From: an uncultured Gammaproteobacteria bacterium
GTDB taxonomy: Bacteria > Pseudomonadota > Gammaproteobacteria > Pseudomonadales > Pseudohongiellaceae
Length of the DNA stretch: 64,000 nt
Direction: 5' to 3'
Assembly (NCBI GenBank): GCA_903837345.1
Contig: CAILUG010000046.1
Span: forward strand, 62,001-126,000
In this document: piece after piece, positions 38,496 through 47,494 of the stretch
Layout: every line of letters begins with the position of its first letter
How positions within the stretch are numbered: the stretch's first letter is position 1
Position numbers and translations under genes: made by a program
Notes under the pieces: generated by a model
What the model was told of the DNA's origin: nothing
The model's input: only the letters and a program-made list of their open reading frames with translations
The model's database searches: none

Positions 38496-38918
38496 GTGGC
38501 TTCCGTGTCCCGAAGTGTCCACGATGGAGTTACCGAGCGGTTCAAGCTGGCGCTGGAAGGCGCCGGCCTGGACGGCTACAAGCAGAAAGACCTGGGCCGC
38601 TTGTTCGGGGTATCGGCGCAAGCTGTCAAGAAATGGCTGAACGGTGAGTCCATTCCGACTGCAGAAAGAGCGCCGCTGATTGCCAAAAAACTGGGTGTAC
38701 GCAGAGCCTGGCTGCTGGACAATGAGCTGCCGATGAGTGCCTTGCACGGCGCCATTACCGAGGAGGTCGGGCATGATTACCAGCCGACACCGGCCATCAG
38801 TTTGTCAGTGGATGAGTACCGGCTGCTGACTCAATACCGTCAATTGCCCAAGCAACAGCAGCAGGATTTATCCCGGTTACTGGCAAGCATGTGCGAGTTG
38901 CAGACAAAGAAGCGTTAG
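38496..38918 (+). CDS. XRE-family HTH transcriptional regulator (phage-repressor-like)
   Basis: A 140-residue DNA-binding protein. Residues about 15-75 form a lambda-repressor-like helix-turn-helix: YKQKDLGRLFGVSAQAVKKW then LNGESIPTAERAPLIAKKLGV. The C-terminal part is short and Gln-rich and lacks an S24/LexA peptidase domain, so SOS self-cleavage is not expected. The GTG at 38496 is the most likely start; another GTG lies three codons on. No phage structural or integration genes are near, so it looks like a domesticated or orphan regulator. It is 104 bp downstream of the LigW-like gene and might control the surrounding catabolic genes. Confidence 0.78.
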   Translation: MASVSRSVHDGVTERFKLALEGAGLDGYKQKDLGRLFGVSAQAVKKWLNGESIPTAERAPLIAKKLGVRRAWLLDNELPMSALHGAITEEVGHDYQPTPAISLSVDEYRLLTQYRQLPKQQQQDLSRLLASMCELQTKKR

Positions 38919-38973
38919 TGGCGGGGGAGCACGAAACAGAATCCTGACTCGTCTGGCTTCAGCATTCTTGAAG

Positions 38974-39009
38974 GAATAAAAAAGGGGCCTGGTGGCCCCT
39001 TTTTTATTC
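38974..39009. terminator. Bidirectional terminator between XRE gene and aldehyde dehydrogenase gene
   Basis: Perfect 16-bp stem (38974-38989 with 38994-39009) and a 4-nt loop TGGT. The GGGGCC/GGCCCC core is flanked by six A and six T, so it can stop transcripts from both converging genes. Confidence 0.92.
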
Positions 39010-39033
39010 TTTGGCATATTACAAATGCAAGGA

Positions 39034-40479
39034 TCAGAACGGATATTTGTTCTGGCCAGTCTGTATGGTGATCCACTTCAGTTCGGTCATTTCATCGATT
39101 GAGAAGTGGCCGCCTTCACGGCCATAGCCGCTGTCTTTCACGCCACCGAACGGAATGACGGGTTCGTCACGCACACTGGGGCCATTGATATGGACAGCGC
39201 CTGCTTCCAGTCCTTCGGAAATCGCGATCGCTTTCTGCAGGTCATTGGTGATCACGGCCGAGGACAAGCCATAGTCGGAATCATTGGCCAGCGCCAACGC
39301 ATGCAGATGGTCATTGGCTTTGATGACAGAAGCTACCGGACCGAAACACTCCGTGCGGAAAATGCTCATTGACGGTGTGATATCCGCAACGACAGTAGGT
39401 TCGAACACGTTGCCGGTATAGTTGCCACCGGTCAGTAGACGAGCGCCTTGCGCTACAGCTTTATCAACCTGCTCCTTGATGAAAGGCGCCTGGGTGGTGC
39501 GAATCAGGGGACCTACGATCAAGCCAGGTTCGCGCGGGTTGTTGCCGTACTTGATGCCGGCCACTTTGGCTTTGAATTTTTCGCAGAACTTGTCGTAGAT
39601 GCCGGCTTCAACGATCACGCGTGAGCCGGTCATGCAGATCTGGCCCTGATGCATGAAGTTGCTGAAGGCAGCAGTGTTGACAGCGTAATCAACATCAGCA
39701 TCGTTGAGTACGATGATCGGGTTTTTGCCACCCAGTTCCAGTGCAAAGCGTTTGCCGTTGGCAACTGCTTTGGTGCCGATCTGCCAGCCTACTTTGCTCG
39801 AGCCGGTAAAGGTGACAAAGCGGACCCGTTTGTCACTGATAAGGCCGTCGCCCAGCTCGGCACCGATGGCAGGGGCAACGTTGACAACGCCAGGCGGGAA
39901 GCCGGCATCACGGAAAAGTTCGCCGATTTTCAGACCGATAACCGGAGTCATTTCGGAAGGCTTCAGAATGACACAATTGCCGGCAGCCAGAGCAAAGCCG
40001 ATTTTGCGGATGCCAAGCAGCAGCGGAAAGTTGAACGGTGCAATTGCCAGCACTGTGCCGAGCGGGCGTCGAATTGAATAAGACTTCACGCCGGGGTAAT
40101 CGGACAAATAGGTCTCACCTTTCACGCGACGGCATTCGCCAGCCATCGAGCGCAGGAAGCCGGGAGTGTGGTGGGTCTCGTAGCCAGCCTTCAACAAGGT
40201 CGAGCCGGCTTCATCGATCAGCACGTCCTGCAATTCCTTGGCGCGCTCTTCCAGCACTTCGGCTACGCGGATCAGCAATTTTTCACGTGCGCCGGGAGCC
40301 ACGTCTTTCCAGGTCTGGAAAGCTTTGGCTGACGAAGCGAGTATGCGCTCCACATCGGCTTTGCCGGCGTTCTGTACACGGGCATAAACCGTGTTGGTGG
40401 CTGGGTTCATGTCATCGCTGTAGACCCCGGAAGCAGAGGGGGTGTAAGCGTTGTCGATAAACAGTTGATATTCTTGCAT
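39034..40479 (-). CDS. Aromatic-type aldehyde dehydrogenase (vanillin/benzaldehyde dehydrogenase-like)
   Basis: NAD(P)-dependent oxidation of an aldehyde, probably aromatic. The 481 residues contain IAPFNFPLLLGIRKIGFALAAGN, Glu248 in LELGGKNP, Cys282 in GQICMTGSR, TECFGPVASV, and the C-terminal block DEPVIPFGGVKDSGYGREGG that is typical of vanillin, benzaldehyde and salicylaldehyde dehydrogenases. It is a different subfamily from the other aldehyde dehydrogenase in this region. ATG at 40477-40479. It is separated from the acyl-CoA dehydrogenase gene by 95 bp on the same strand. A role next to a LigW-like decarboxylase (making vanillate from vanillin) is an inference. Confidence 0.85.
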   Translation of the reverse strand: MQEYQLFIDNAYTPSASGVYSDDMNPATNTVYARVQNAGKADVERILASSAKAFQTWKDVAPGAREKLLIRVAEVLEERAKELQDVLIDEAGSTLLKAGYETHHTPGFLRSMAGECRRVKGETYLSDYPGVKSYSIRRPLGTVLAIAPFNFPLLLGIRKIGFALAAGNCVILKPSEMTPVIGLKIGELFRDAGFPPGVVNVAPAIGAELGDGLISDKRVRFVTFTGSSKVGWQIGTKAVANGKRFALELGGKNPIIVLNDADVDYAVNTAAFSNFMHQGQICMTGSRVIVEAGIYDKFCEKFKAKVAGIKYGNNPREPGLIVGPLIRTTQAPFIKEQVDKAVAQGARLLTGGNYTGNVFEPTVVADITPSMSIFRTECFGPVASVIKANDHLHALALANDSDYGLSSAVITNDLQKAIAISEGLEAGAVHINGPSVRDEPVIPFGGVKDSGYGREGGHFSIDEMTELKWITIQTGQNKYPF

Positions 40480-40574
40480 GAGAGGCTCCGTAACGATTTT
40501 TCTGGTTATAGCGTAACTGGCTTCAGTGAAAGCAGCGGCGGTAACTTAACGAATAGGGTAGGCAAGATCAAATC

Positions 40575-42287
40575 CTATTTGGAGTAGGAAACCCGGGGGA
40601 TTTCAGTTTCGCTACGAACAGCCCAGAGCGCTGCTTTGGCAGTGACACTGCCGGCAAAGAGCTCCAGCGAACTGCGCAGGCGTTGCTGTAATGCTGTCTG
40701 GTCACAAGCTGCTGCAAACAGGCTGTGTCCGTTCCAGCAATGGAGCGCAAGCGCAGTGAGTTGCAGCATGGCGTAGGCACCGCCTTCAACAGATCCGGGG
40801 TTGTGTTTCGCGTTGGCTACCAGTGAGCCCACTCTGGTTCTCAAGCAGTCCTGAACGGATGCCCAGCATGATTGAAACGGGCTGGTTCCCGAGTTTATTG
40901 CCGTATCGATGATTGAAAAAAGTTTCTCCAATGTTTCGGCATTGTCGGCAATCACTTTGCGCTTTACAAAGTCCAGCGCCTGGATGCCGCTGGTGCCCTC
41001 ATATATGGCTGCAACACGGATATCACGCGCCATCCGTTCCAGTGGGTAGTCACTGGTATAGCCGTAACCACCCATGACCTGGATGCCAAGATTTGCCACG
41101 CTGAAAGCTGTCTCGGCGTTATAGGTTTTGGCGACCGGCAGCATCAACTCTGCCAGGTTTTGCCATTGCTGACCTTTCTGGTTGCCAGCCAGCAACAGGG
41201 CTTCAGCCTTGTCAAGAAAGCCCGCAATGCGCAGAGCCAGTGCCCGCATCAATTCACTTTCAGCAGTCATTTCCAGCAACATCCGTCGCACATCGGCATG
41301 TTCAATGATATTGACCGGCGGGGAGAGTGGAGAACCTCCTTGCGGCCGTTCGGCAGCATAGGCAAGTGCCTGCAGGGTGGCAGCATTGGCGATCGCAGCA
41401 CCTTGAACTGCCACAGCCAGGCGCATGTTGTTCATCATTACAAACAGTGCCTGCAGACCTTTGCCGGCTGTTCCGATCAATTCGGCTTTCGCATCATTGA
41501 ACTCAAGCACGCAAGTAGGGGACGCATGCAGTCCCATCTTGTGCTCAAGGCGCAAAACACTGACTCCATTGCCGGCTCCATCCGTGTTTTTAGGCACGGC
41601 AAACAAGCTCAATCCCCTGCTGCCGGTATCTGCCCCGGGGATTCTTGCCAGCACCAGATGAAGAATCTCTTTGGTCAGGTCGTGATCACCATAAGAAATC
41701 CAGATTTTTGTCCCGGAAAGCAGGAAGCTTCCGTCAGGCTGGGGTTTGGCCACAGTGGTGATCCTGCCGACATCGGAACCGGCTTGAGACTCGCTGATCA
41801 CTATCGTCGATGAGAGATTGCCGCACACCAGCCCGGCCAGCCAGCGGGCTTGTTGACCTGCGCTGGCACTTTTCAGAATAGCCAATGCTGCACAGCGCAG
41901 ATTGATGCACATCATGCCAAACGCCAGGTTGGCACCATCACACAGCTCTTGTACGGCGCTTGTCACCACTCGCGGCAAGCCCAGGCCATCGATCTCCAGT
42001 GGCAGTCCCAGCGCCGGGAAGCCGAGCTCACACCAGGAGCGATAGATATCCACGGTTCCCGCGGGCAGTCGCACTCCCGCACCATCCAGCCGGCATCCTT
42101 CCCTGTCACCACTGGCTGCCAGCGGCAGCAGTTGGTCCGCGGCAAATGAGGCTGCTGTTTCCAGCAGTGCCGTTACGGTGTCCTGGTCGGCATGGGTGAA
42201 TGGTTCCAGCTCGCACAATTCATGCAACCGGGCTATGTGGAGGAGTTGAAACTCAAGGCCTGCTGACTGTTCGCGCAAATAAGACAT
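40575..42287 (-). CDS. Acyl-CoA dehydrogenase, large (DmdC/FadE-like) type
   Basis: FAD enzyme that introduces a 2,3-double bond in acyl-CoA. The 570 residues are longer than classic ACADs (about 380). They include the substrate/FAD blocks STIVISESQAGSDVG, GTKIWISYGDHDL, and VMGGYGYTSDYPLERMARD followed by IYEGTSGIQALDFVKRK, which carries the catalytic Glu region (IYEGT). A C-terminal helical extension of about 120 residues matches the extra domain of DmdC-like enzymes. I chose the ATG at 42285-42287 (MSYLREQ); the frame opens earlier with a TTG. It is divergent from the TonB receptor gene. The substrate is unknown; a phenylpropanoid or branched acyl-CoA are options. Confidence 0.85.
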   Translation of the reverse strand: MSYLREQSAGLEFQLLHIARLHELCELEPFTHADQDTVTALLETAASFAADQLLPLAASGDREGCRLDGAGVRLPAGTVDIYRSWCELGFPALGLPLEIDGLGLPRVVTSAVQELCDGANLAFGMMCINLRCAALAILKSASAGQQARWLAGLVCGNLSSTIVISESQAGSDVGRITTVAKPQPDGSFLLSGTKIWISYGDHDLTKEILHLVLARIPGADTGSRGLSLFAVPKNTDGAGNGVSVLRLEHKMGLHASPTCVLEFNDAKAELIGTAGKGLQALFVMMNNMRLAVAVQGAAIANAATLQALAYAAERPQGGSPLSPPVNIIEHADVRRMLLEMTAESELMRALALRIAGFLDKAEALLLAGNQKGQQWQNLAELMLPVAKTYNAETAFSVANLGIQVMGGYGYTSDYPLERMARDIRVAAIYEGTSGIQALDFVKRKVIADNAETLEKLFSIIDTAINSGTSPFQSCWASVQDCLRTRVGSLVANAKHNPGSVEGGAYAMLQLTALALHCWNGHSLFAAACDQTALQQRLRSSLELFAGSVTAKAALWAVRSETEIPRVSYSK

Positions 42288-42466
42288 TGGGGACTCGTGG
42301 TTGAGGTCATAAAATTTGCGCAATGTTATTAGCTACATGCGGCCTTGGTATACAGAAAATCTGCATTGCAACGCCTGGGTGGGTAAATTACTTTACTGCC
42401 CCTTCCTGATGGCAGGACTATCGGGGACCAGAATGATTTTCTTGTTCAGTTGAAGGAATTGATCCA

Positions 42467-44536
42467 ATGCACCCAGGTAATCCCAAGTTCAAGTTGCTGG
42501 CAGTTGGCATCATGCTGGTAAATGCCGGTTCTGTGGCTTTGGCACAGCAAAACACGCTTGAATCCATCGTGGTTTCTGCTGATCGGCAACAAACAGTGCT
42601 GCGGGATGTGCCTGCAAGTATTTCTGTGGTGGGCGGGGAGGACATCAGCAACATACGTGCGACCCACGTCAATGAAGACCTGGCCCGTGTTCCCGGCACC
42701 TGGGTCAGCAGGGGCAACGGCCAGGAGAGTCTCACCGCCATCAGATCACCAGTATTGTCCGGTTCCGGCAGTTGCGGTGCTTTCCAGTTTTCACAGGACA
42801 GCATTCCGCTGCATGCAGTCGGATTCTGCAATGTAAATGAAATGTTTGAAGCCAATACCGAACAGGCGGGAGCCATTGAAGTAATCCGTGGTCCTGGCAG
42901 TGTGCTTTATGGAGCCAATGCAATCCACGGCGCCATCAACGTTTTGAGCAACCCCATAAGTGCTACTGGCGACAGCAGCATCGGCTATGAACTGGGTCCG
43001 CATAATTACAACCGTATCAGGGCAACAACAAGCGATACGAGCGGTGCCAACGGATACCGTGCCAGCTTCAATGGCACCAGTGATGGCGGGTACAAGGATT
43101 ACTCCGGATTTGACCAGCAGAAACTGACTTTGCAGCACGCTTATACAGCGGATGTATTCAAGATAACCAGCTCGTTCAATTTCACCAACATCAATCAGGC
43201 TACGGCCGGTTTCATCACCGGGCATGATGCCTACAAGGATGAAAATCTCAAAAAAGTAAATCCCAATATCGGGTCGTTCAGGGATGCCCAATCCTACCGG
43301 TTGAGCAGTCGCATTGACTGGCAGACAGATTTTGCACAAATCTCGGTAACACCTTATTACCGCAAAACCGAAATGACTTTCATGCAGCATTTCAATCCGG
43401 GTACCCCGATAGAATCAAACGGACAACATTCGCTCGGGTTGATGAGCATGTTGACCGGCAAGTACCAGAATCTCTCATGGCAGACCGGTGTGGATATGGA
43501 GTCAACCACCGGTTTTGTGGTTGAGACCCAACTGGTACCTGCCGTGGGAACTGCAGCAGTTGTGGCCACTGTCCCGGTTGGGAAACACTATGACTATGTA
43601 GTCGATGCCAGACTGGTTTCTCCCTATGCCCAATTGAAATACCGTTTGAACCAGAACAATGAACTGACCCTGGGATGGCGATTTCAATCGGTGAAATACA
43701 ATTACGACAACCACATGCTGGATGGTCGTACCAAGGACAATGGGGTGGCGTGCAGTTTCGGTGGATGCCGGTTCGATCGGCCTGCTGCCCGTTCTGATGA
43801 GTTCAACAATGCATCTTCCCAGTTGGGGTGGATTCACGATCTCAATTCCGCCAACCAGCTCTACGCCAACCTTTCCAACGCATTCCGTGCACCGGACACC
43901 AATGAACTTTATCGTTTGCAAGGTACCCAGAACGTAGCGGGTTTTGGTTCGGAGAAAGCCCGTAGCATCGAAGTGGGGGTGCGTGGTTCCGTGGATAAAT
44001 TCGGTTATGGAATTGTTGCGTTCCATATGCGGAAAACCAACGTGATACTCCAGGACAGCAACCGCATCAACATCAGTGGTGCCGAGACTTTGCATCGCGG
44101 TGTGGAAATCAATGGCTCCTACCGGTTCACCCGGTCGATCGCCTTGCTGGTGGCGATGACTGATGCGCGCCACACTTACGAAGGCACTGTGAATCCAAGT
44201 ACCGCAAATCTGGCGGGTCTCGATATCAAGACAGCGCCGCGCATCATGGGCAGTGCCCAACTGCAGTGGAAAGATGCCAATCGCAGTGCAGAACTGGAGT
44301 GGGTGCATATGGGGTCTTATTACATGGTGGAAACCCACGATGCCAAGTACCCGGGACATGAACTGCTGAACTTCAGATACCAGGTTGACCTGAACACCCA
44401 CTGGAACTACGGCCTCAATGTCACCAACCTGCTGAACACTGACTATGCTGAACGGGCGGATTATGCTTTTGGCGTTGAAAGGTATTTTGTAGGTGAGCCA
44501 CGCAGTCTGTACTTGAGCGTGGGCTACCATTTCTGA
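42467..44536 (+). CDS. TonB-dependent outer-membrane receptor
   Basis: Energy-coupled outer-membrane importer. The 689 residues begin with a signal peptide cut after ...AGSVALA, a TonB-box-like segment (SIVVSAD), the plug domain (DVPASISVVGGEDISN, then GAIEVIRGPGSVLYGANAIHGAINV), and a 22-strand barrel ending in aromatic YLSVGYHF. Two cysteines in the plug (SGSCGAF and VGFCNV) may form a disulfide. Barrel and plug resemble siderophore/vitamin receptors, but in sphingomonads similar receptors import lignin-derived aromatics. The catabolic neighbours favour such a substrate here. ATG at 42467 follows GAAGGAATTG. It is divergent from the acyl-CoA dehydrogenase gene, 179 bp apart. Confidence 0.92.
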   Translation: MHPGNPKFKLLAVGIMLVNAGSVALAQQNTLESIVVSADRQQTVLRDVPASISVVGGEDISNIRATHVNEDLARVPGTWVSRGNGQESLTAIRSPVLSGSGSCGAFQFSQDSIPLHAVGFCNVNEMFEANTEQAGAIEVIRGPGSVLYGANAIHGAINVLSNPISATGDSSIGYELGPHNYNRIRATTSDTSGANGYRASFNGTSDGGYKDYSGFDQQKLTLQHAYTADVFKITSSFNFTNINQATAGFITGHDAYKDENLKKVNPNIGSFRDAQSYRLSSRIDWQTDFAQISVTPYYRKTEMTFMQHFNPGTPIESNGQHSLGLMSMLTGKYQNLSWQTGVDMESTTGFVVETQLVPAVGTAAVVATVPVGKHYDYVVDARLVSPYAQLKYRLNQNNELTLGWRFQSVKYNYDNHMLDGRTKDNGVACSFGGCRFDRPAARSDEFNNASSQLGWIHDLNSANQLYANLSNAFRAPDTNELYRLQGTQNVAGFGSEKARSIEVGVRGSVDKFGYGIVAFHMRKTNVILQDSNRINISGAETLHRGVEINGSYRFTRSIALLVAMTDARHTYEGTVNPSTANLAGLDIKTAPRIMGSAQLQWKDANRSAELEWVHMGSYYMVETHDAKYPGHELLNFRYQVDLNTHWNYGLNVTNLLNTDYAERADYAFGVERYFVGEPRSLYLSVGYHF

Positions 44537-44626
44537 GGAAGTGACGGGGGCAGAAACCGGAGCCAAAAAAAACCCCGGAATAAAATTGCTCTTCCAGGGC
44601 TTTTCAGAGGGGACTGTCAGCGATTG

Positions 44627-44678
44627 CTGTCAAAGCCATCAAAACTACTACAAACTTCAGTAATGATGGCTTTGACAG
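44627..44678. repeat. 15-bp perfect inverted repeat
   Basis: CTGTCAAAGCCATCA (44627-44641) and its exact complement (44664-44678), separated by 22 bp. There is no T-run after it, so it is a poor Rho-independent terminator. It may stabilise the 3' end of the receptor mRNA or be a binding site. Confidence 0.85.
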
Positions 44679-44727
44679 AAACCCTGCGGTTCCGCTTGCT
44701 GTACCGGGTAGTTTGGTAACAGAAATG

Positions 44728-44752
44728 CCGAACCGAACCGAACCGAACCGAA
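44728..44752. repeat. Pentanucleotide repeat (CCGAA)5
   Basis: Five uninterrupted copies of CCGAA, 145 bp upstream of the TetR ATG and outside any gene. Simple repeats of this kind can change in length by slippage. Confidence 0.9.
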
Positions 44753-44810
44753 CGGTACGGTGGGAATATTAGATTCCCCGGACGACCCCGTCAAGTCTTT
44801 TTCCCATTTA

Positions 44811-44827
44811 ATTCACAAGTGATGAAT
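44811..44827. promoter_or_regulatory. Palindrome upstream of the TetR gene
   Basis: ATTCA, 7-bp spacer, TGAAT, centred about 78 bp upstream of the TetR start. TetR proteins often bind such inverted repeats near their own promoter. This is a weak, unverified candidate. Confidence 0.35.
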
Positions 44828-44896
44828 TTTTATCTTAAGATGCGCGACCTCCAATGTGTCCTTTCGCCAGGGCAGTGACCAACTCTTGAGCTAGTG

Positions 44897-45517
44897 ATGA
44901 ACTCGGAAGTACCCAAATTAAAGCCTCGCAGTGCAGACAAACGGGAAGAAGTGCTGGACATCGCAAGTGAAAACTTTCTGGGCAAGGGGTTTGACGGCAC
45001 CAGCATCAATGTCATGGCCAGGGAAGCCGGAATTTCCAAAGAGTCCATCTACAGGTATTTCGGCAGCAAGGAAGACTTGTTCATGGCGGTGGTGGACCGG
45101 GAGCTGTCGTTCTACGGCAATGGCATGCTGGAAACGACCAATAGCTATCAGGGCGAGAGTTTCCGGGAAGCATTGTTCAAGGTTGCCGAAGCAACTTTAC
45201 GGCTGGTCTCAACCGAGCGGACTCTGGCCTTGCGCAGATTGGTGTTCCAGATGTCTGCCAATGGCTCGAAAGTGGGAACCCATTACTACACGGCAGGTCC
45301 GGATACGGCATACAGGAATCTGATCCAGTTGTTCGAGTATTACAAACCTGCGACAGATTTTCCCATAGACAAATTGAGCAAGTATTTTCTGTCCCTGGTA
45401 CTGCACAGGGCAGTGCTGCAGCGTGAATGTGGAGTGCTCGGAAGACTGGCGGAAACTGAAATCAAACAGCACTGCCTGGAAGTCGTGGAAGATTTTCTGC
45501 TGGCTTTCTGCAAGTAA
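44897..45517 (+). CDS. TetR family transcriptional regulator
   Basis: A 206-residue regulator with the N-terminal TetR helix-turn-helix (residues about 15-60: REEVLDIASENFLGKGFDGTSINVMAREAGISKESIYRYFGSK condensed in one domain) and an all-helical ligand-binding C-terminal part containing an AefR-like pattern (LRRLVFQMS). The ATG at 44897 is preferred over the GTG one codon before it. It is the last gene of the accessory stretch and is convergent with cysN (30 bp). A repressor of the nearby TonB receptor or catabolic genes is plausible; the ligand is unknown. Confidence 0.88.
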   Translation: MNSEVPKLKPRSADKREEVLDIASENFLGKGFDGTSINVMAREAGISKESIYRYFGSKEDLFMAVVDRELSFYGNGMLETTNSYQGESFREALFKVAEATLRLVSTERTLALRRLVFQMSANGSKVGTHYYTAGPDTAYRNLIQLFEYYKPATDFPIDKLSKYFLSLVLHRAVLQRECGVLGRLAETEIKQHCLEVVEDFLLAFCK

Positions 45518-45547
45518 ATCCCGATCGTTGCTTCCTGCATTCAGCAG

Positions 45548-47446
45548 CTAGATTGATTTGCGGTTTTTCAGCAGCTGCATCACCTGTTCAATGCATTCAT
45601 TGATGCCGGCTTTGTCAGTCTCCAGCACCAGATCAGCATCCGTTGGGGCTTCATAAGGGAAGGAAATGCCAGGCACATTGCCGGCTGACAAATTGGCATT
45701 GGCAGCATAGAGCCCGCTTGGATCACGTTGCTTGCATGTGTCCATGGAAGGATTCAGATAAACCAGGATGCAATTTCCCTTGCCGATTACACTGATGGCC
45801 TGGGCGCGTGCCTCAGCGCTGGAAGCGACAAAAGCTGCGCAACAGATAAGTCCTGACTTATTCAAATAACGCGCGATATGGGCACTGCGACGCAGGTTTT
45901 CTGCACGCCCCGCAGCATCGTGACCAAGGTCCTTGCTCAATCCAAGCCGCATGGATTTTCCATCCAGCACGGTGCTGACCCGACCCATGTCAAACAGTTT
46001 GCGTTCAAGTGCATGGGCCAGCGTGGACTTGCCGGAGCCAGACAAGCCGACAAATATCACGGTAACAGGTTGTTGCCCATAACGCGCAGCCCGTTCTTCC
46101 GGGGTGACATGGCCATGACTGTGGGAATGTGCTGGCAATGCCGGATTGGTGCCTTCGATCATGCCGGCACCGACCGTTACATTGGTAAGCCTGTCGATCA
46201 CTATGAAGGCGCCAGTGCTCCGGTTCTTCCTGTAGGAATCGAAATGCAACGGGTGGGTGAAGCTGATGTCACAAACTGCAATTTCGTTCAGGGCCAGGGC
46301 TGGAGCGGGCTGTTGAGCCAGAGTGTTGACATCAATCTTGTGATGAATGCTGCCGATGTGGCCGCTCAGCATATTGGTGGTGTGTTTGAAATAGTATTGC
46401 TTGCCAGGCAGCATCTGGTCATCACTCATCCAGACAATGGTGGCTGTCACAACATCGCTGGTGACCGGCAAATTGTCGTTGTGAACCAGCAGATCCCCGC
46501 GACTGATATCGATTTCATCCTCAAGCGTCAGGGTCACTGCCATCGATGCAAAAGCCGATTCCAGTTCTTCGTCCTGGGTCACTATCGATTTCACGCGGCT
46601 GCTTTTGCCGGAAGGCAGTACGGTCAGGGAATCGCCTTTGCGTACCACGCCTGAGGCGACCGTGCCGCAGTAGCCACGGAAATTGAGATTGGGGCGGTTG
46701 ACGTACTGAACCGGGAAGCGGAAATCCTCGAAGTTCTTGTCTGCGGCAATTTTGACGTTTTCCAGCATGTTCATCAGCGTTGGTCCCTGGTACCAGGGCA
46801 TGAATTCGCTGGCATTGACGACATTGTCGCCATTCAGCGCGGAGATGGGGATGAAAGTGATCTCGCCGGTTTCGAGATCCCTGGTGAAAGACAGATAGTC
46901 CTTGCAGATGCTTTCGAAAACAGTTTCGTCATGGTTCATCAGGTCCATCTTGTTGATGGCAACAATCAGATGCTTGATGCCGAGCAGGGTGGCAATGAAT
47001 GTATGCCGCCTGGTCTGGGTCATTACGCCGTGACGGGCATCAATCAGGATTATTGCCAGTTCGCAATTCGAAGCACCGGTTGCCATGTTGCGCGTGTATT
47101 GCTCGTGGCCTGGGGTGTCAGCAATGATGAACTTGCGTTTTGCAGTCGAGAAATAGCGATAGGCCACATCAATGGTGATGCCTTGCTCGCGTTCGGCTTG
47201 CAGTCCGTCTGTCAGCAGTGCGAGGTCCACCTTGTTGCCGGTAGTGCCGGATTTGATGCTGTCGGATGTGATGGCTGACAACTGGTCTTCGTAGATCATC
47301 TTGGTGTCGTACAACAAACGGCCGATCAGGGTGCTCTTGCCGTCATCAACACTGCCACAGGTCAGCAGCCGCAAAAGTTCCTTGCGTTCATGCTGGGCCA
47401 GATAGGCGTTGATGTCGGTAGTGATCAGGTCGGATTGGTGGGACAT
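45548..47446 (-). CDS. cysN: CysN-CysC, sulfate adenylyltransferase large subunit fused to APS kinase
   Basis: Two-domain enzyme of sulfate activation. Residues 1-440 are the GTPase subunit of ATP sulfurylase ([38 protein letters not shown]), which couples GTP hydrolysis to APS synthesis with CysD. Residues about 455-632 are the APS kinase (P-loop [29 protein letters not shown]), making PAPS. A His-rich linker (SHSHGH) joins them. The fusion is common in Pseudomonas and rhizobia. ATG at 47444-47446. It lies 48 bp after cysD. In the kinase the usual DGDN-R-HGL motif is altered, as is also the case in Pseudomonas-type fusions as I recall. Confidence 0.95.
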   Translation of the reverse strand: MSHQSDLITTDINAYLAQHERKELLRLLTCGSVDDGKSTLIGRLLYDTKMIYEDQLSAITSDSIKSGTTGNKVDLALLTDGLQAEREQGITIDVAYRYFSTAKRKFIIADTPGHEQYTRNMATGASNCELAIILIDARHGVMTQTRRHTFIATLLGIKHLIVAINKMDLMNHDETVFESICKDYLSFTRDLETGEITFIPISALNGDNVVNASEFMPWYQGPTLMNMLENVKIAADKNFEDFRFPVQYVNRPNLNFRGYCGTVASGVVRKGDSLTVLPSGKSSRVKSIVTQDEELESAFASMAVTLTLEDEIDISRGDLLVHNDNLPVTSDVVTATIVWMSDDQMLPGKQYYFKHTTNMLSGHIGSIHHKIDVNTLAQQPAPALALNEIAVCDISFTHPLHFDSYRKNRSTGAFIVIDRLTNVTVGAGMIEGTNPALPAHSHSHGHVTPEERAARYGQQPVTVIFVGLSGSGKSTLAHALERKLFDMGRVSTVLDGKSMRLGLSKDLGHDAAGRAENLRRSAHIARYLNKSGLICCAAFVASSAEARAQAISVIGKGNCILVYLNPSMDTCKQRDPSGLYAANANLSAGNVPGISFPYEAPTDADLVLETDKAGINECIEQVMQLLKNRKSI

Positions 47447-47494
47447 GGCAAATCCTGTTTCATGCCTGCCAGCTGGGCAGGCTGATAATAACGG

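Larger units (their letters stand above)
44537..44896. other. 360-bp gene-free region between TonB receptor and TetR gene
   Basis: No coding region is recognisable. It holds a 15-bp perfect inverted repeat (44627-44678), a (CCGAA)5 repeat (44728-44752) and a short palindrome at 44811-44827, listed separately. The last 100 bp before the TetR start are AT-rich and probably contain its promoter. Confidence 0.6.

Noticed and set aside
38496-38918. Prophage remnant
   Set aside because: Only one repressor-like gene is present. No integrase, structural genes or attachment-site duplication was seen.
44627-44678. Rho-independent terminator for the TonB receptor gene
   Set aside because: The stem is perfect but AT-rich at its ends, the loop is 22 nt and no T-run follows on either strand.
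45548-46090. Degenerate APS kinase domain in the CysN-CysC fusion (DGDN-R-HGL motif altered)
   Set aside because: As I recall, Pseudomonas-type CysNC proteins also deviate at this motif and are functional, and the P-loop is intact.
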